Below, piece by piece: positions 11,246-20,307 of a stretch of DNA of 64,000 bases. The stretch covers positions 372,001 to 436,000 of the forward strand of contig PVWP01000002.1 of the NCBI GenBank assembly GCA_003003925.1, in the 5' to 3' direction. Made by a program: the position numbers and the translations under genes. Every line of letters begins with the position of its first letter. Positions within the stretch are counted from its first letter, which is position 1. The notes under the pieces were generated by a model that saw only the letters and a program-made list of their open reading frames with translations, was not told the origin of the DNA and searched no databases. This DNA comes from Aphanothece cf. minutissima CCALA 015 (GTDB taxonomy: Bacteria; Cyanobacteriota; Cyanobacteriia; PCC-6307; Cyanobiaceae).

Positions 11246-12331
11246 TCAGTAGCTGTAGTTGGCCACGAACAGCGAGCCGCCGTCACCGGAGGGTTCGGAG
11301 CCGGCCACATAGGCCCCGCGGGCCGCGGCGCCGTTGGCCCGGGCGCGGGCCAGCAGGGCCGCCTGGCCCGCCGCCGTGTCGTTCCCCTTCCATTCACTGA
11401 GGCAGGAATGCTGCAGGGCGCGGCCGTAGGAGAAGCCCAGGTGCCAGGGGGCCTCCGGGTCGGCGGCATGAATGGCCGAGAGCAGGACGCTGGCCTCCTC
11501 CTCCCCCAGGCCCCCCGAGAGGAACAGGATCGCCGGCACGGCCGGGGGCACGCTGCGGCGCAGGGTGCGCACGGTGTAGGCCGCCACCTGCTCGGAGCTG
11601 GATCGATCGGAAGCCCCGGCTCCAGGCAGGGTCATCGAAGGTTTCAGCAGGGTGCCCTCCAGGAATACGCCGTTCTGGCCCAGGGCCTCGTAGACGCTGC
11701 GCAGCACCCACTCCTGCACCGCCGCGGTGGTGAGGATGTCGTGGTCGCCGTCCATCAGGATCTCCGGCTCCACGATCGGCACCAGGCCCTCCTCCTGGGC
11801 CGTGCGGGCGTAGCGGGCCAGCCCCCAGGCGTTCTCGCGCACGCACAGCTCCGAGGGGCAGCCGTCGGCGCTGATGCGCAGCACGGCGCGCCATTTGGCG
11901 AAGCGGGCGCCGCGGGCGTAGGCCCGGGCCGCCCGTTCCTGCAGGCCCCGCAGGCCCGTGCACCAGGTCTCGCCCGCCAGGCCGCCGGCCAGGGGCTCCA
12001 CCCCGAGGTCCAGCTTGATCCCGACCACCAGCCCCTGCTCCTTGAAGAGATCGACGATCGATCCGGCCGGCCGGCCCGCGATGGGGGCCGCCTCCTGGTA
12101 GAGGGTTTCCTCGTAGAGGATCACGCCGCTGATCGTTTCGCCGAGTCCGGGGGTGGTGGCCAGCAGGGTGCGGTAGGCGCGGCGGTTCTCCTCACTGTTC
12201 TCAAGGTCGATCGCGGCGAAGCGCTTGCCGATCGTGCCGGTGGATTCGTCGGCCGCCAGCAGGCCGGTGCCCGGCCGGGCCAGGGCGGCCGCGGTGGCCT
12301 CCAGCTCCTCGCGATGGGTCTCCAGTGACAT
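11246..12331 (-). CDS. Class I fructose-bisphosphate aldolase
   Basis: Schiff-base aldolase cleaving fructose-1,6-bisphosphate in glycolysis, or running in the Calvin cycle direction. From the ATG at 12331 the protein has 361 residues, typical of class I. Catalytic lysines line up with the animal enzyme: Lys106 (GIKLDLG), Lys146 (FAKWRAV) and the Schiff-base Lys230 (GTLLKPSM). The C-terminus ends in Tyr as in the classic enzymes. The frame is open 18 codons further upstream, but the chosen start MSLETHREELEATA fits the family. Cyanobacteria usually also have a class II aldolase; none is seen in this window. Confidence 0.93.
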   Translation of the reverse strand: MSLETHREELEATAAALARPGTGLLAADESTGTIGKRFAAIDLENSEENRRAYRTLLATTPGLGETISGVILYEETLYQEAAPIAGRPAGSIVDLFKEQGLVVGIKLDLGVEPLAGGLAGETWCTGLRGLQERAARAYARGARFAKWRAVLRISADGCPSELCVRENAWGLARYARTAQEEGLVPIVEPEILMDGDHDILTTAAVQEWVLRSVYEALGQNGVFLEGTLLKPSMTLPGAGASDRSSSEQVAAYTVRTLRRSVPPAVPAILFLSGGLGEEEASVLLSAIHAADPEAPWHLGFSYGRALQHSCLSEWKGNDTAAGQAALLARARANGAAARGAYVAGSEPSGDGGSLFVANYSY

Positions 12332-12438
12332 CGGGCCAGCGGTGATGGCTGCCCCATGGCTAGTGGTGAGCCCGCACGCCGTCAACGGACACGGGCCGCC
12401 AGGATGCGGCCATCCCCCTGCGGCGGCACCGGCGCGCC

Positions 12439-13479
12439 ATGGTCCTGCCGCCCGACGCCCTGCTCCAGCTCACCCCCCAGGGGCTCTACTGTCCGGCGGC
12501 CCAGGCCTGGATCGACCCCTGGCGACCGGTGAGCCGGGCCCTGATCACCCATGGCCACGCCGACCACGCCCGGCCCGGCAGCGGCGCCTACTGGGCGGCG
12601 AGCCCGGGCGAGGGCGTGCTGCGCCAGCGGCTGGGGGCCGGCATCGAACTGACGGGGCTGGCCTACGGCGAGGAACGACGCCTCGGTGGGGCTGTGGTGT
12701 CGTTCCATCCGGCCGGCCATGTGCTGGGCTCGGCCCAGATCCGGATCACGGCCGGGGGCGAAACCTGGCTGGTCAGCGGCGACTACAAGCGTGATGCCGA
12801 CCCCAGCTGCGCGCCGTTCGAGCCGGTGAGCGCCGACGTGCTGATCACCGAGGCCACCTTCGGCCTGCCGATCTACCGCTGGCGGCCCGGCCACCAGGTG
12901 GCGGCCGAGATCCTGGCCTGGTGGCGGGGGGGCCCCCAGCGCCCCTCGCTGCTGTTCGCCTATGCCTTCGGCAAGGCCCAGCGGCTGCTGGCGGAACTGG
13001 CCGCGCTGGGGGTGGAGGAGGAAGTGCTGCTGCACGGGGCGGTGCAGGCCCTGATGGAGCCCTACCGGAGCCAGGGGGTGGTGCTGCCGCCGACGCGGCC
13101 GCTGAGCGAACTTCCCCGCAGCGAATCGCTGGCCGGGCGCCTGGTGCTGGCGCCGCCCTCGGCCCACCGCTCGCCCTGGATGAAACGGTTCACCAACCCC
13201 CAGACCGCCTTCGTCAGCGGCTGGATGGCGGTGCGGGGGGCACGGCGGCGACGCGGCTTCGAGCGGGGCTTCGCCCTCAGCGACCACGCCGACTGGGACG
13301 GGCTGCTGCGCACGGTCCGGGACTGCGGCGCCCGCCAGGTGTACGTGACCCACGGCAACAGCGACGGACTGGCCCGCTACCTGCGCGAGGAGCAGGGTCT
13401 GGCGGCCGAGCCCCTGGGGCGGGCCTTCGAGGGGCAAAGGAACGAGGAGGGGGAGGCGGCCGGAGCCTCGCCCGCCTGA
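12439..13479 (+). CDS. Ligase-associated DNA exonuclease, metallo-beta-lactamase/beta-CASP fold
   Basis: A 346-residue nuclease-like protein with the metal-binding HGHADH motif (His38-His43), then FHPAGHVLGSAQI, SGDYKRDADP and the later SDHADWDGL, as in SNM1/CPSF-type enzymes. It matches the family found next to an ATP-dependent DNA ligase and an Lhr-like helicase in many bacteria (TIGR04122-like). Both partners are in this window, at 17930 and 23408. It probably trims DNA ends in repair. The ATG at 12439 is directly followed by conserved sequence. It is divergent from the aldolase, with 107 nt between starts. Confidence 0.88.
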   Translation: MVLPPDALLQLTPQGLYCPAAQAWIDPWRPVSRALITHGHADHARPGSGAYWAASPGEGVLRQRLGAGIELTGLAYGEERRLGGAVVSFHPAGHVLGSAQIRITAGGETWLVSGDYKRDADPSCAPFEPVSADVLITEATFGLPIYRWRPGHQVAAEILAWWRGGPQRPSLLFAYAFGKAQRLLAELAALGVEEEVLLHGAVQALMEPYRSQGVVLPPTRPLSELPRSESLAGRLVLAPPSAHRSPWMKRFTNPQTAFVSGWMAVRGARRRRGFERGFALSDHADWDGLLRTVRDCGARQVYVTHGNSDGLARYLREEQGLAAEPLGRAFEGQRNEEGEAAGASPA

Positions 13480-13676
13480 AGCGATGAACAGACAACGGCC
13501 CGCTGAATGTTCGCCATGGAACCGCAGTATGGGAAGCGAGGGAAGATCAGCGCCACGGGAAAAAGATTCACCTTGAAAGCCCGTTGTCAAGGGCCGATGG
13601 AATCAATAACTGTTGAAGATCCAGGATGATGGGGCCAGCTCGCACCTAGCGTTCTTGAGGAAGGGAACGTGGTGCC

Positions 13677-16600
13677 ATGGGTGAACATGGGGGATCGGCA
13701 GACCACGTCGCGAGCCTTCACGATCGGCTGGCCGATTTCTGTCTGATCGCCGACCTCACCGACACCGACCTGCTGGCCTCCGATGCGCTGAGCGGCCATT
13801 TTCTTGCCTGCAATCATTCAGCCCACACCCATCTGGGGTACAGCATCCCGGAACTGCTGGCCCTGTCCCCGGAAGCGATCCAGGCCGATCCCGATCACGA
13901 CGCTGCCTGGGGGGCCGAGCGTCGCCGCGAGCTGATCGTCGCCGGCGGCGGGACCCTGCACACCCGTCATCGCTGCCGCGATGACTCCATCCGAGACGTC
14001 ATCGTCCGCAGCCGTGTCCTCGAGATCGACGGGCGGCAACTGATCGTGAGCTGCGTCAGCGACGAAACCCAGCAGCGCCACCGGGAAATGCAGCTCGCCG
14101 ACACCCTCTCCCTCCTGGAGGAGGGGACGACGATCAGCGGCATCGGTGTCTGGGATCTGCGCTTCAGTGATGGCCGCATGCGGTGGTCGGAGCAGACCCG
14201 GCGCCTCTGCAGAAGCCCGCACGGCGGTGACCACCCCTCGCTCCGGGACTACGGCGCCCTGGTGCATCCCGACGACCGACTCCGCTGGCATATGGATGTG
14301 CGGCGGGCCGTGACCCGGGGGGATGTGTTCCGCAGCTGCCACCGGCTCTGCTTCGAGGACGGCACGGAGGTGATGGTGGAGGCAGTGGGTCAGCTCAGCT
14401 ACGACCACAGCGGTGCGCCGGCGCGCATGGTGGGCACCCTCAGGGACATCACCGGCGAGCAGGCCCTGCTGCAGGCGGTGGCGGGCGAGCGCTCCTGCGA
14501 CCCCCTCACCGGCCTTCCCAACAAGCTCGCCACCCTGGAGGAGCTGGACCGACGCCTGAGCGGTCGCCGCTACAACGCGTCGATGGCGGTCATGAGCCTG
14601 GATGTGGATGGCTTCGGGGACATCAACGACCACTTCGGATCCGATGTCGGCGACCGGGTGCTGCGCGCCATGGCCGGCCGGCTGCGGGATCTGATCGGCC
14701 CGGGCGACTGGCTGGCGCGGCTGGGCAGCGACCAGTTTCTGATCCTCATGGAAGAGGGAGTCCGCTCCATCGGTGATGCGATGGGCGCCGCCCGTCGGTT
14801 GCAGCAGGAGTGGGCCCAGCAGCAGCCGTTACTGGAGGCCCTGCCCCTCGACCCGACGTTTTCCGTGGGGATCGCCACCTATCCCGAGCACGCCCAGGAG
14901 AGCCGGACGCTGATCCAGTGCGCCAACACGGCCCTGATGAAGGGGAAGGCCCAGGGAAGCACTCAGGTGTGCGCGTACTCCAGCACGATCAGCCGCCAGA
15001 TTCAGGAGCGCATGGAGCTGAGCATTCAGCTGTCCCAGGCGGTGGAACGCGAACAGTTCCGACTGCTGATTCAACCGCAGCGAACCGCATCCAACGCGCT
15101 CGCCGGCGGGGAGATCCTGCTGCGCTGGACCAACCACCTGAGCCTCTCGGTGCCGCCCAGCCATTTCCTTCCGCTTGCCGAAGAGAGTGGTCTGATCCTG
15201 CAGCTCTCCCCCTGGGTGCTGCGACAGACCGCCCAGCGGATCAGCGCCTGGCAGTCGGCGGGCCTCCACCCCCCGCGGCTGGCCCTGAACGTCTCCCCGC
15301 GGGAGCTGGAGCTGCCGGACGGGCGCTTCATCGGCGCCATGCTGGAGACCCCTGCGGAGCACCAGCTGCGTCCCGAGCAGCTGGAACTCGAGATCACCGA
15401 AACGGCGTTGATCCGCAATCCCCTTCTGGCCCGTGAACAGCTGCGGGTGCTGGCCGATCAGGGGTTCCGGATCGCGATCGACAACTTCGGAACCGGCTAT
15501 TCCTCCCTGGAACTGCTGCGGACCCTGCCGGTCCATCGACTCAAGATCGATCGCACCTTCGTGCAGGCTCTGACGACTTCCCCCGTCGATCAGACCATCG
15601 TGGCCACCACCATCGCCCTGGCCCATGGCCTGGGGATGGACTGCACCGCCGAGGGGGTGGAGACCGAGGAGCAGCGCCGGAAGCTGCAGGATCTCGGCTG
15701 CGACTGCTTCCAGGGCTTCCTGTGCGGTCCTCCCCTGGAACCGGAAGCCTTCGAGGCCCTGCTCCTGCATCCGGGTAGCGCGGTCGTTCCTGCCCCGGAG
15801 CGCTGGTCGGGGGCACCGCAGGGCAGCGCAGCCCCGTCAGGCCGGCCGGCGGCTGGGGCCCATCTGCCCGGCACGTTCGAGCAGCTCGCGTTGCTGCGAA
15901 CCGCCGTGGACGCCAGCCGTGATTTCTTTCTGCTGCTGCAGTCCGTCCATGGCCATGACGGCAGCATCGAAGACTTCCGGGTTCTGGATGTCAACAGAGC
16001 CGTCTGCTCCCACCTGCAGCAGGACCGCGAGGCGATCCTGGGCCAGACGCTGCTGGCCATCAGCCCGTCGATGGTCCAGAACGGGCTGATGGAGCTGTAT
16101 GGCGATGCGGCCATGCGCAACGTCCCCACCGCCGTCAGTGGCTTTGCCGCCGACGATGGACCCACGGCCACGGGCCGCCGTCTGTTCGACATCGAGATCA
16201 CCCCGGAGCGCGGGATCCTCGCGGTCACCTGGCGGGATGTGACCGAGCAGGACCACGCCGCCCGCAGCCTGGCGGATGTGGCAGCCCTGTACCGGCTGCT
16301 CGCCGACAACATCGTCGATGTGATGCTGCTGCTGAACCACCACCAGCAGGTGGTGTGGGTGTCGCCGTCGCTGCAGCCCATGACGGGCTGGCAGCAGACG
16401 CAGTGGCACGGCCGGAGCTTCCAGGATCTGTTCGCCTCCGCCGAGGAGCCGCCCGGACCGGTGGATCTCGACCAGTGGCTGGCGGAGTCGGGCCCGATCC
16501 GCCAGGGCCGTCTGCGGCTGGCCGATCCCGATGGGGGCTGGGGCTGGGTGCAGCTGAACGTCCGCAGGCTCGCGTGCGACCAGCTGCGCAGCCTCGACAC

Positions 16601-17216
16601 GCGCGGGTTCGACACCAGTGGCGAGGTGGACCCCATCGGGGCCCCCCTGAGCCTGGCCCATGGCTATGTGATCACCCTCCAGCCGGTGGATGCGCAGGTC
16701 CTGGAGGAACGCCTGTTGCTGCAGCGCGCCAACACCGATCCCCTGACGGGCCTCTGCAGCCGCGCCGCCATTCTCGAGCGGCTGGAGCGGCTGCTGCTGG
16801 ATGAGCGTGCCCACAGCGCCCAGCCCCTGGCCCTGCTCTTCTGCGACTGCGACGGCTTCAAGGGCATCAACGACCGCTACGGCCACGCCTGCGGTGATGC
16901 GGTGCTGAGAACCGTGGCCCGCAGGATTCAGGCCCGGACCCGCCGCGGCGACCATGCCGGCCGGATCGGCGGCGATGAGTTTCTGCTGCTGCTGGAGGGG
17001 ATCGAGCAGCTCGAGGATGCGATCGCCTTCGCCGAAGACCTCCAGACCAGCATCAGCGAGCCGATCCCCTGGAGTGACCGCACCATCGAACCCTCGTTCT
17101 CGATCGGCATCGCCCTGCACGGGGCCGGGGAGGATGCGGATCTGTTCCTCCGGCGGGCCGACCGCAACATGTACACAGCCAAGGCCGCCGGCCGCCGTCG
17201 GGTGGTCGCCCTCTGA
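13677..17216 (+). CDS. Multidomain c-di-GMP protein: PAS-PAS-GGDEF-EAL-PAS-PAS-GGDEF
   Basis: A 1179-residue cytoplasmic protein with no membrane segment. PAS-like modules lie at about 20-125 and 150-260. A first GGDEF domain (about 275-430) has GSDQF (350-354) in place of GGDEF and is probably inactive. An EAL domain (about 445-695) keeps E479-x-L-x-R, NVSPREL, LKIDRTF and AEGVET, but the metal motif reads DNFGTG (Asp602-Asn603) instead of DDFGTG. Two more PAS-like regions (about 735-865, 870-1010) lead to an intact second GGDEF (1098-1102) with FCDCDGFKGIND. The net activity is probably diguanylate cyclase, with the phosphodiesterase weakened or lost; this is inference. The ATG at 13677 has an AGGAAGGGAA tract about 10-15 nt upstream. 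Confidence 0.9.
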   Translation: MGEHGGSADHVASLHDRLADFCLIADLTDTDLLASDALSGHFLACNHSAHTHLGYSIPELLALSPEAIQADPDHDAAWGAERRRELIVAGGGTLHTRHRCRDDSIRDVIVRSRVLEIDGRQLIVSCVSDETQQRHREMQLADTLSLLEEGTTISGIGVWDLRFSDGRMRWSEQTRRLCRSPHGGDHPSLRDYGALVHPDDRLRWHMDVRRAVTRGDVFRSCHRLCFEDGTEVMVEAVGQLSYDHSGAPARMVGTLRDITGEQALLQAVAGERSCDPLTGLPNKLATLEELDRRLSGRRYNASMAVMSLDVDGFGDINDHFGSDVGDRVLRAMAGRLRDLIGPGDWLARLGSDQFLILMEEGVRSIGDAMGAARRLQQEWAQQQPLLEALPLDPTFSVGIATYPEHAQESRTLIQCANTALMKGKAQGSTQVCAYSSTISRQIQERMELSIQLSQAVEREQFRLLIQPQRTASNALAGGEILLRWTNHLSLSVPPSHFLPLAEESGLILQLSPWVLRQTAQRISAWQSAGLHPPRLALNVSPRELELPDGRFIGAMLETPAEHQLRPEQLELEITETALIRNPLLAREQLRVLADQGFRIAIDNFGTGYSSLELLRTLPVHRLKIDRTFVQALTTSPVDQTIVATTIALAHGLGMDCTAEGVETEEQRRKLQDLGCDCFQGFLCGPPLEPEAFEALLLHPGSAVVPAPERWSGAPQGSAAPSGRPAAGAHLPGTFEQLALLRTAVDASRDFFLLLQSVHGHDGSIEDFRVLDVNRAVCSHLQQDREAILGQTLLAISPSMVQNGLMELYGDAAMRNVPTAVSGFAADDGPTATGRRLFDIEITPERGILAVTWRDVTEQDHAARSLADVAALYRLLADNIVDVMLLLNHHQQVVWVSPSLQPMTGWQQTQWHGRSFQDLFASAEEPPGPVDLDQWLAESGPIRQGRLRLADPDGGWGWVQLNVRRLACDQLRSLDTRGFDTSGEVDPIGAPLSLAHGYVITLQPVDAQVLEERLLLQRANTDPLTGLCSRAAILERLERLLLDERAHSAQPLALLFCDCDGFKGINDRYGHACGDAVLRTVARRIQARTRRGDHAGRIGGDEFLLLLEGIEQLEDAIAFAEDLQTSISEPIPWSDRTIEPSFSIGIALHGAGEDADLFLRRADRNMYTAKAAGRRRVVAL

Positions 17217-17262
17217 ACCTTCCCCGTCAGACTGGCCTCCCACTCCGGCGACGGCTTGCCCC

Positions 17263-17925
17263 ATGCGGTTCAACCTCCAGCAACGTCTGCAGTCGCTGCG
17301 GATGGTGGCCGGCCTGGCCGCCTTCCTGAAGAACCCCACGGAGCTCGAGAGCGTCTTCGGGGTGGCCCGGAGCCTCCAGGGCAGCCCCCTGGCCAGCCAG
17401 ATGCAGCGACACCTGCTGGAGAACCCGGCCATGGCCGCCCTGGTGGCGGAAGGCTGGCGGCCCGCCCCGATCGACATGGCCCAGCTGGCGGCCCTGCCCG
17501 AGGGCAGCCTGGGGCGCACCTACGCCGAGCAGCTGCAGCGCCTGAATCTGACGCCGGACAGCCTGATCGATCCCCGGCCGATCAGCTCACCGGCGGAGTA
17601 CATCACCCACCGGCTGCGGGAGACCCACGACATCATCCACGTGCTCACCGGTTTCGGCATCGACGGCCCCGGCGAGCTGGGGCTGCAGGCCTTCAACCTG
17701 GCCCAGGTGCGCTCCCCCCTGGCGGTGCTGCTGATCTTCGGTGGCCTGCTCGGCACCCTTCAGGACGACGAACCGCTCGAACCGCTGCTGCGCGCCCTGG
17801 CCCGGGGCTTCGCCATGGGCCTGGAGGCCCGCTGCCTGATCACCTTCAAGCTCGAGGAGGGCTGGGAGCGGCCCCTGGCCGACTGGCGACGGGAGCTGGG
17901 GCTGCCGGAAACGCCCCTGGCCTGA
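17263..17925 (+). CDS. Coq4-like protein
   Basis: A 220-residue helical protein carrying the Coq4 signature HDxxH-x11-E: His122, Asp123, His126 and Glu138. In eukaryotes Coq4 organises ubiquinone synthesis and binds a metal and the polyprenyl-quinone. Cyanobacteria make plastoquinone rather than ubiquinone, so the substrate here is open. The ATG at 17263 gives MRFNLQQRLQSL, the expected amphipathic N-terminus. The DNA ligase starts 4 nt after its stop, so the two are probably co-transcribed; 46 nt separate it from the GGDEF/EAL gene upstream. Confidence 0.82.
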   Translation: MRFNLQQRLQSLRMVAGLAAFLKNPTELESVFGVARSLQGSPLASQMQRHLLENPAMAALVAEGWRPAPIDMAQLAALPEGSLGRTYAEQLQRLNLTPDSLIDPRPISSPAEYITHRLRETHDIIHVLTGFGIDGPGELGLQAFNLAQVRSPLAVLLIFGGLLGTLQDDEPLEPLLRALARGFAMGLEARCLITFKLEEGWERPLADWRRELGLPETPLA

Positions 17926-17929
17926 GCCG

Positions 17930-19636
17930 ATGCGGGCCTTCGCCGACCTCTTCCGGCAGCTGGAGCGCAGCAGCGGCACCAAGGCCCGCGTCGAGGCGCT
18001 GGCGGCCTACTTCAGGGCCGCCGATCCGGCCGATGGCGCCTGGGCCCTGGCCCTGCTGCTCGGCAAGCGGCGCCGGCGGCTGATCACCGGCCGGCGGCTG
18101 CGGCAGATCGCCCTGGAGCGCTCCGGCCTGCCGGACTGGCTGTTCGAGGCCTGCCACGCCCAGGTGGGGGATTCGGCCGAGACCATCGCCCTGCTGCTGC
18201 CCCGGCTGGGCCTGCCGCCGGCCCCGCCCCTGGAGCTCCCTCTGGCCGAGTGGATGGGCACGCGGCTGCCGGCCCTGGCCGCCCTGGAGGCCGAAGCCCA
18301 GGCGGACGCGGTGCTGGAGATCTGGGGGGGGTTGCCCGAGGGACAGGTCTTCCTGTTCAACAAGCTGCTCACCGGCGGCTTCCGGGTGGGGGTGGCGGCC
18401 GGCCTGGTCACCCGGGCGCTGGCGGCGGTGTCGGGGCTGGAGGAGGCGGAGCTGGCCCACCGGCTGATGGGCGGCTTCGAGCCCTCCGCCGCCGCGATGC
18501 AGGCCCTGCTGGCGCCCCTGGAGGCCGGCGCCGCCGCGCCGATCAGCCGCCCCTATCCCTTCTGCCTGGCCTCCCCCCTGGAGGCGGAGCGCCTCGCCGC
18601 CAGCGATCCCGCCGGCTGGCAGGTGGAGTGGAAGTGGGACGGGATCCGGGCCCAGCTGATCCGCCGCGACGGCCAGACCTTTCTCTGGAGCCGGGGCGAG
18701 GACCTGATCAACGCCAGCTTCCCCGAGCTGGAGGGGGTCGCCGCGTTGCTGGGACCGGGCACGGTGCTGGACGGGGAGCTGACCGTCTGGCCGGCCGGGG
18801 CGAGCCAGCCCGCCGGCTTCGGTCCCCTGCAGCGGCGGCTGGGGCGCCAGAAGCCCGGCGCCGCCTTGCTGCGGGAGTGTCCGGCGGCCTTCGTGGCCTA
18901 CGACCTGCTGGAACGGGGGGGCCGGGACCTGCGCCCCGAGCCCCTGGGCCGACGCCGTGCCGCCCTGGAGGACCTGGTGCGGCGGCTGCCGGAGGCGACC
19001 TCCACCCCCGCTGCCGGGCTCCTGCGCCTCTCCCCGGTGCTGCCCCTGGGCCACTGGGAGGAGCTGGAAGCCCTGCGGCAACGGGCCCGCTCCGTGGGCG
19101 CCGAAGGGCTGATGCTCAAGGCGCTCGATTCGGCCTACGGCGTCGGGCGGCGCCGCGGGCTGTGGTGGAAGCACAAGCTGGAGCCGATGGAGCTCGATGC
19201 GGTGCTCCTCTATGCCCAGGCCGGCAGCGGCCGCCGCGCCAACCTCTACACCGACTACACCTTTGGCCTCTGGGACGGCGAAGGCCGCCTGGTGACCTTC
19301 GCCAAGGCCTACTCAGGGCTCGACGACGGCGAGATCACCGAGCTGGACCGCTGGATCCGCCGCCACACCACCGAGCGCTTCGGTCCGGTGCGGGCCGTTG
19401 AACCGCTGCAGGTCTTCACCCTGGGCTTCGAGGGCCTGCAGCGCTCCTCCCGCCACCGCAGCGGCCTGGCGGTGCGTTTTCCCCGCATCCTGCGCTGGCG
19501 CCGCGACCGCACCCCCGAATCCGCCGACAGCCTGCTCAGTGCCCTGGCGCTGCTGGAGGACCCGGCCATCCCGGCGCGATCGGTCCCGGCTCCCCGGTCG
19601 GATCCAGCTCAGCGATCGGATCCCGCTCAGCGGTAG
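17930..19636 (+). CDS. ATP-dependent DNA ligase (ligase-associated repair set)
   Basis: A 568-residue ATP-dependent ligase. An N-terminal helical DNA-binding domain covers roughly residues 1-200. The adenylation domain contains the nucleotidyl lysine in KWDG (Lys235-Gly238), then DGELTVW, FVAYDLLE, EGLMLKALDS and WWKHK, followed by an OB-fold (FTLGFEGL). It matches the ligase that travels with a beta-CASP exonuclease and an Lhr-like helicase. It supplements the NAD-dependent ligase expected elsewhere. The last residues are a tandem RSDPAQ repeat. The stop overlaps the 3' end of the convergent DUF4178 gene by 10 nt. Confidence 0.92.
   Translation: MRAFADLFRQLERSSGTKARVEALAAYFRAADPADGAWALALLLGKRRRRLITGRRLRQIALERSGLPDWLFEACHAQVGDSAETIALLLPRLGLPPAPPLELPLAEWMGTRLPALAALEAEAQADAVLEIWGGLPEGQVFLFNKLLTGGFRVGVAAGLVTRALAAVSGLEEAELAHRLMGGFEPSAAAMQALLAPLEAGAAAPISRPYPFCLASPLEAERLAASDPAGWQVEWKWDGIRAQLIRRDGQTFLWSRGEDLINASFPELEGVAALLGPGTVLDGELTVWPAGASQPAGFGPLQRRLGRQKPGAALLRECPAAFVAYDLLERGGRDLRPEPLGRRRAALEDLVRRLPEATSTPAAGLLRLSPVLPLGHWEELEALRQRARSVGAEGLMLKALDSAYGVGRRRGLWWKHKLEPMELDAVLLYAQAGSGRRANLYTDYTFGLWDGEGRLVTFAKAYSGLDDGEITELDRWIRRHTTERFGPVRAVEPLQVFTLGFEGLQRSSRHRSGLAVRFPRILRWRRDRTPESADSLLSALALLEDPAIPARSVPAPRSDPAQRSDPAQR
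19595..19630 (+). repeat. Tandem 18-nt repeat at the end of the ligase gene
   Basis: Two adjacent 18-nt units of the form cgNtcggatccNgctcag, differing at two bases. They encode two RSDPAQ hexapeptides at the extreme C-terminus of the ligase and run into the 10-nt overlap with the opposing DUF4178 gene. Confidence 0.8.
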
Positions 19637-20220
19637 ACCGAACGGCCATCCCCGGGCAGCAGCAGCGGCGCCGCCGGGTCGATGCGCAAGCCAAGGCTGA
19701 GCTCCGGGGGCCCCGGATCGGCGCCCTCCTCCCAGCGCTCCAGGGACAACACCCGACCGTCGGCCCCTTCGTAATCGCCGTAGCGGCAGCCCGTCAGGCG
19801 CCGGTTCATCACCCGGGCGGCAGCGGTCACCGACGCCCGGCCCGTCTCCTTGAGGTGATAGAGCTGGCCGCGGCAGCGCAGGTGCTCGGGGAAGTCGGCC
19901 GTCAGACCCTCCAGCTCGGCGGCCGGGACGTCCTCCAGCCAGCTCACCTCCAGCCAGTCGTCCTCGCAGACGCTCAGCCAGCGGCCCTCGGTGCCGTCGC
20001 GCAGCAGGTACTCCAGCCACTGGAAGCCGTCGTCGTCGTAGAGCAGCCGGTCCTCCACCACCCAGTCACGGCCATCGTGCTGAACGATGTCGCCGGTGGT
20101 GAGGTTGAACAGGGTGCGGCCCTGCAGCGTCGGGGCACGGCGGCGCAGGCGGGTCCGCCGCAAGAGCAGCAGGGCGACGGCGGCGAGCAGCAGCAGGAGC
20201 AGGAGAAGCCAGACAGCCAT
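19627..20220 (-). CDS. DUF4178 membrane-anchored protein
   Basis: A 197-residue protein from the ATG at 20220: a Leu-rich membrane helix (residues 3-20), a basic stretch, then a DUF4178 beta-rich domain (LFNLTTGDIVQHDGRDWVVEDRLLYDDDG, then a Trp-rich segment). The soluble part is likely cytoplasmic, given the Arg-rich sequence after the helix. DUF4178 genes recur with membrane spermidine synthases and DUF350 proteins, as here. A TTG eight codons upstream (20244) is an alternative start. It is the last gene of the minus-strand cluster, 87 nt after the synthase. Confidence 0.75.
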   Translation of the reverse strand: MAVWLLLLLLLLAAVALLLLRRTRLRRRAPTLQGRTLFNLTTGDIVQHDGRDWVVEDRLLYDDDGFQWLEYLLRDGTEGRWLSVCEDDWLEVSWLEDVPAAELEGLTADFPEHLRCRGQLYHLKETGRASVTAAARVMNRRLTGCRYGDYEGADGRVLSLERWEEGADPGPPELSLGLRIDPAAPLLLPGDGRSVYR

Positions 20221-20307
20221 CGAGGTGCTCAGGGGCCGGAGCAACCAGCCGGCGGGCCCAGCTTATGGAGGCCGTCGCCCCCGTCCCGTCGCCGCCGCGG
20301 GGGCCGG

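Noticed and set aside
15111..15125. EIL in place of EAL taken as proof of an inactive phosphodiesterase
   Set aside because: The consensus is ExLxR and EILLR satisfies it; only the DNFGTG change supports loss of activity.
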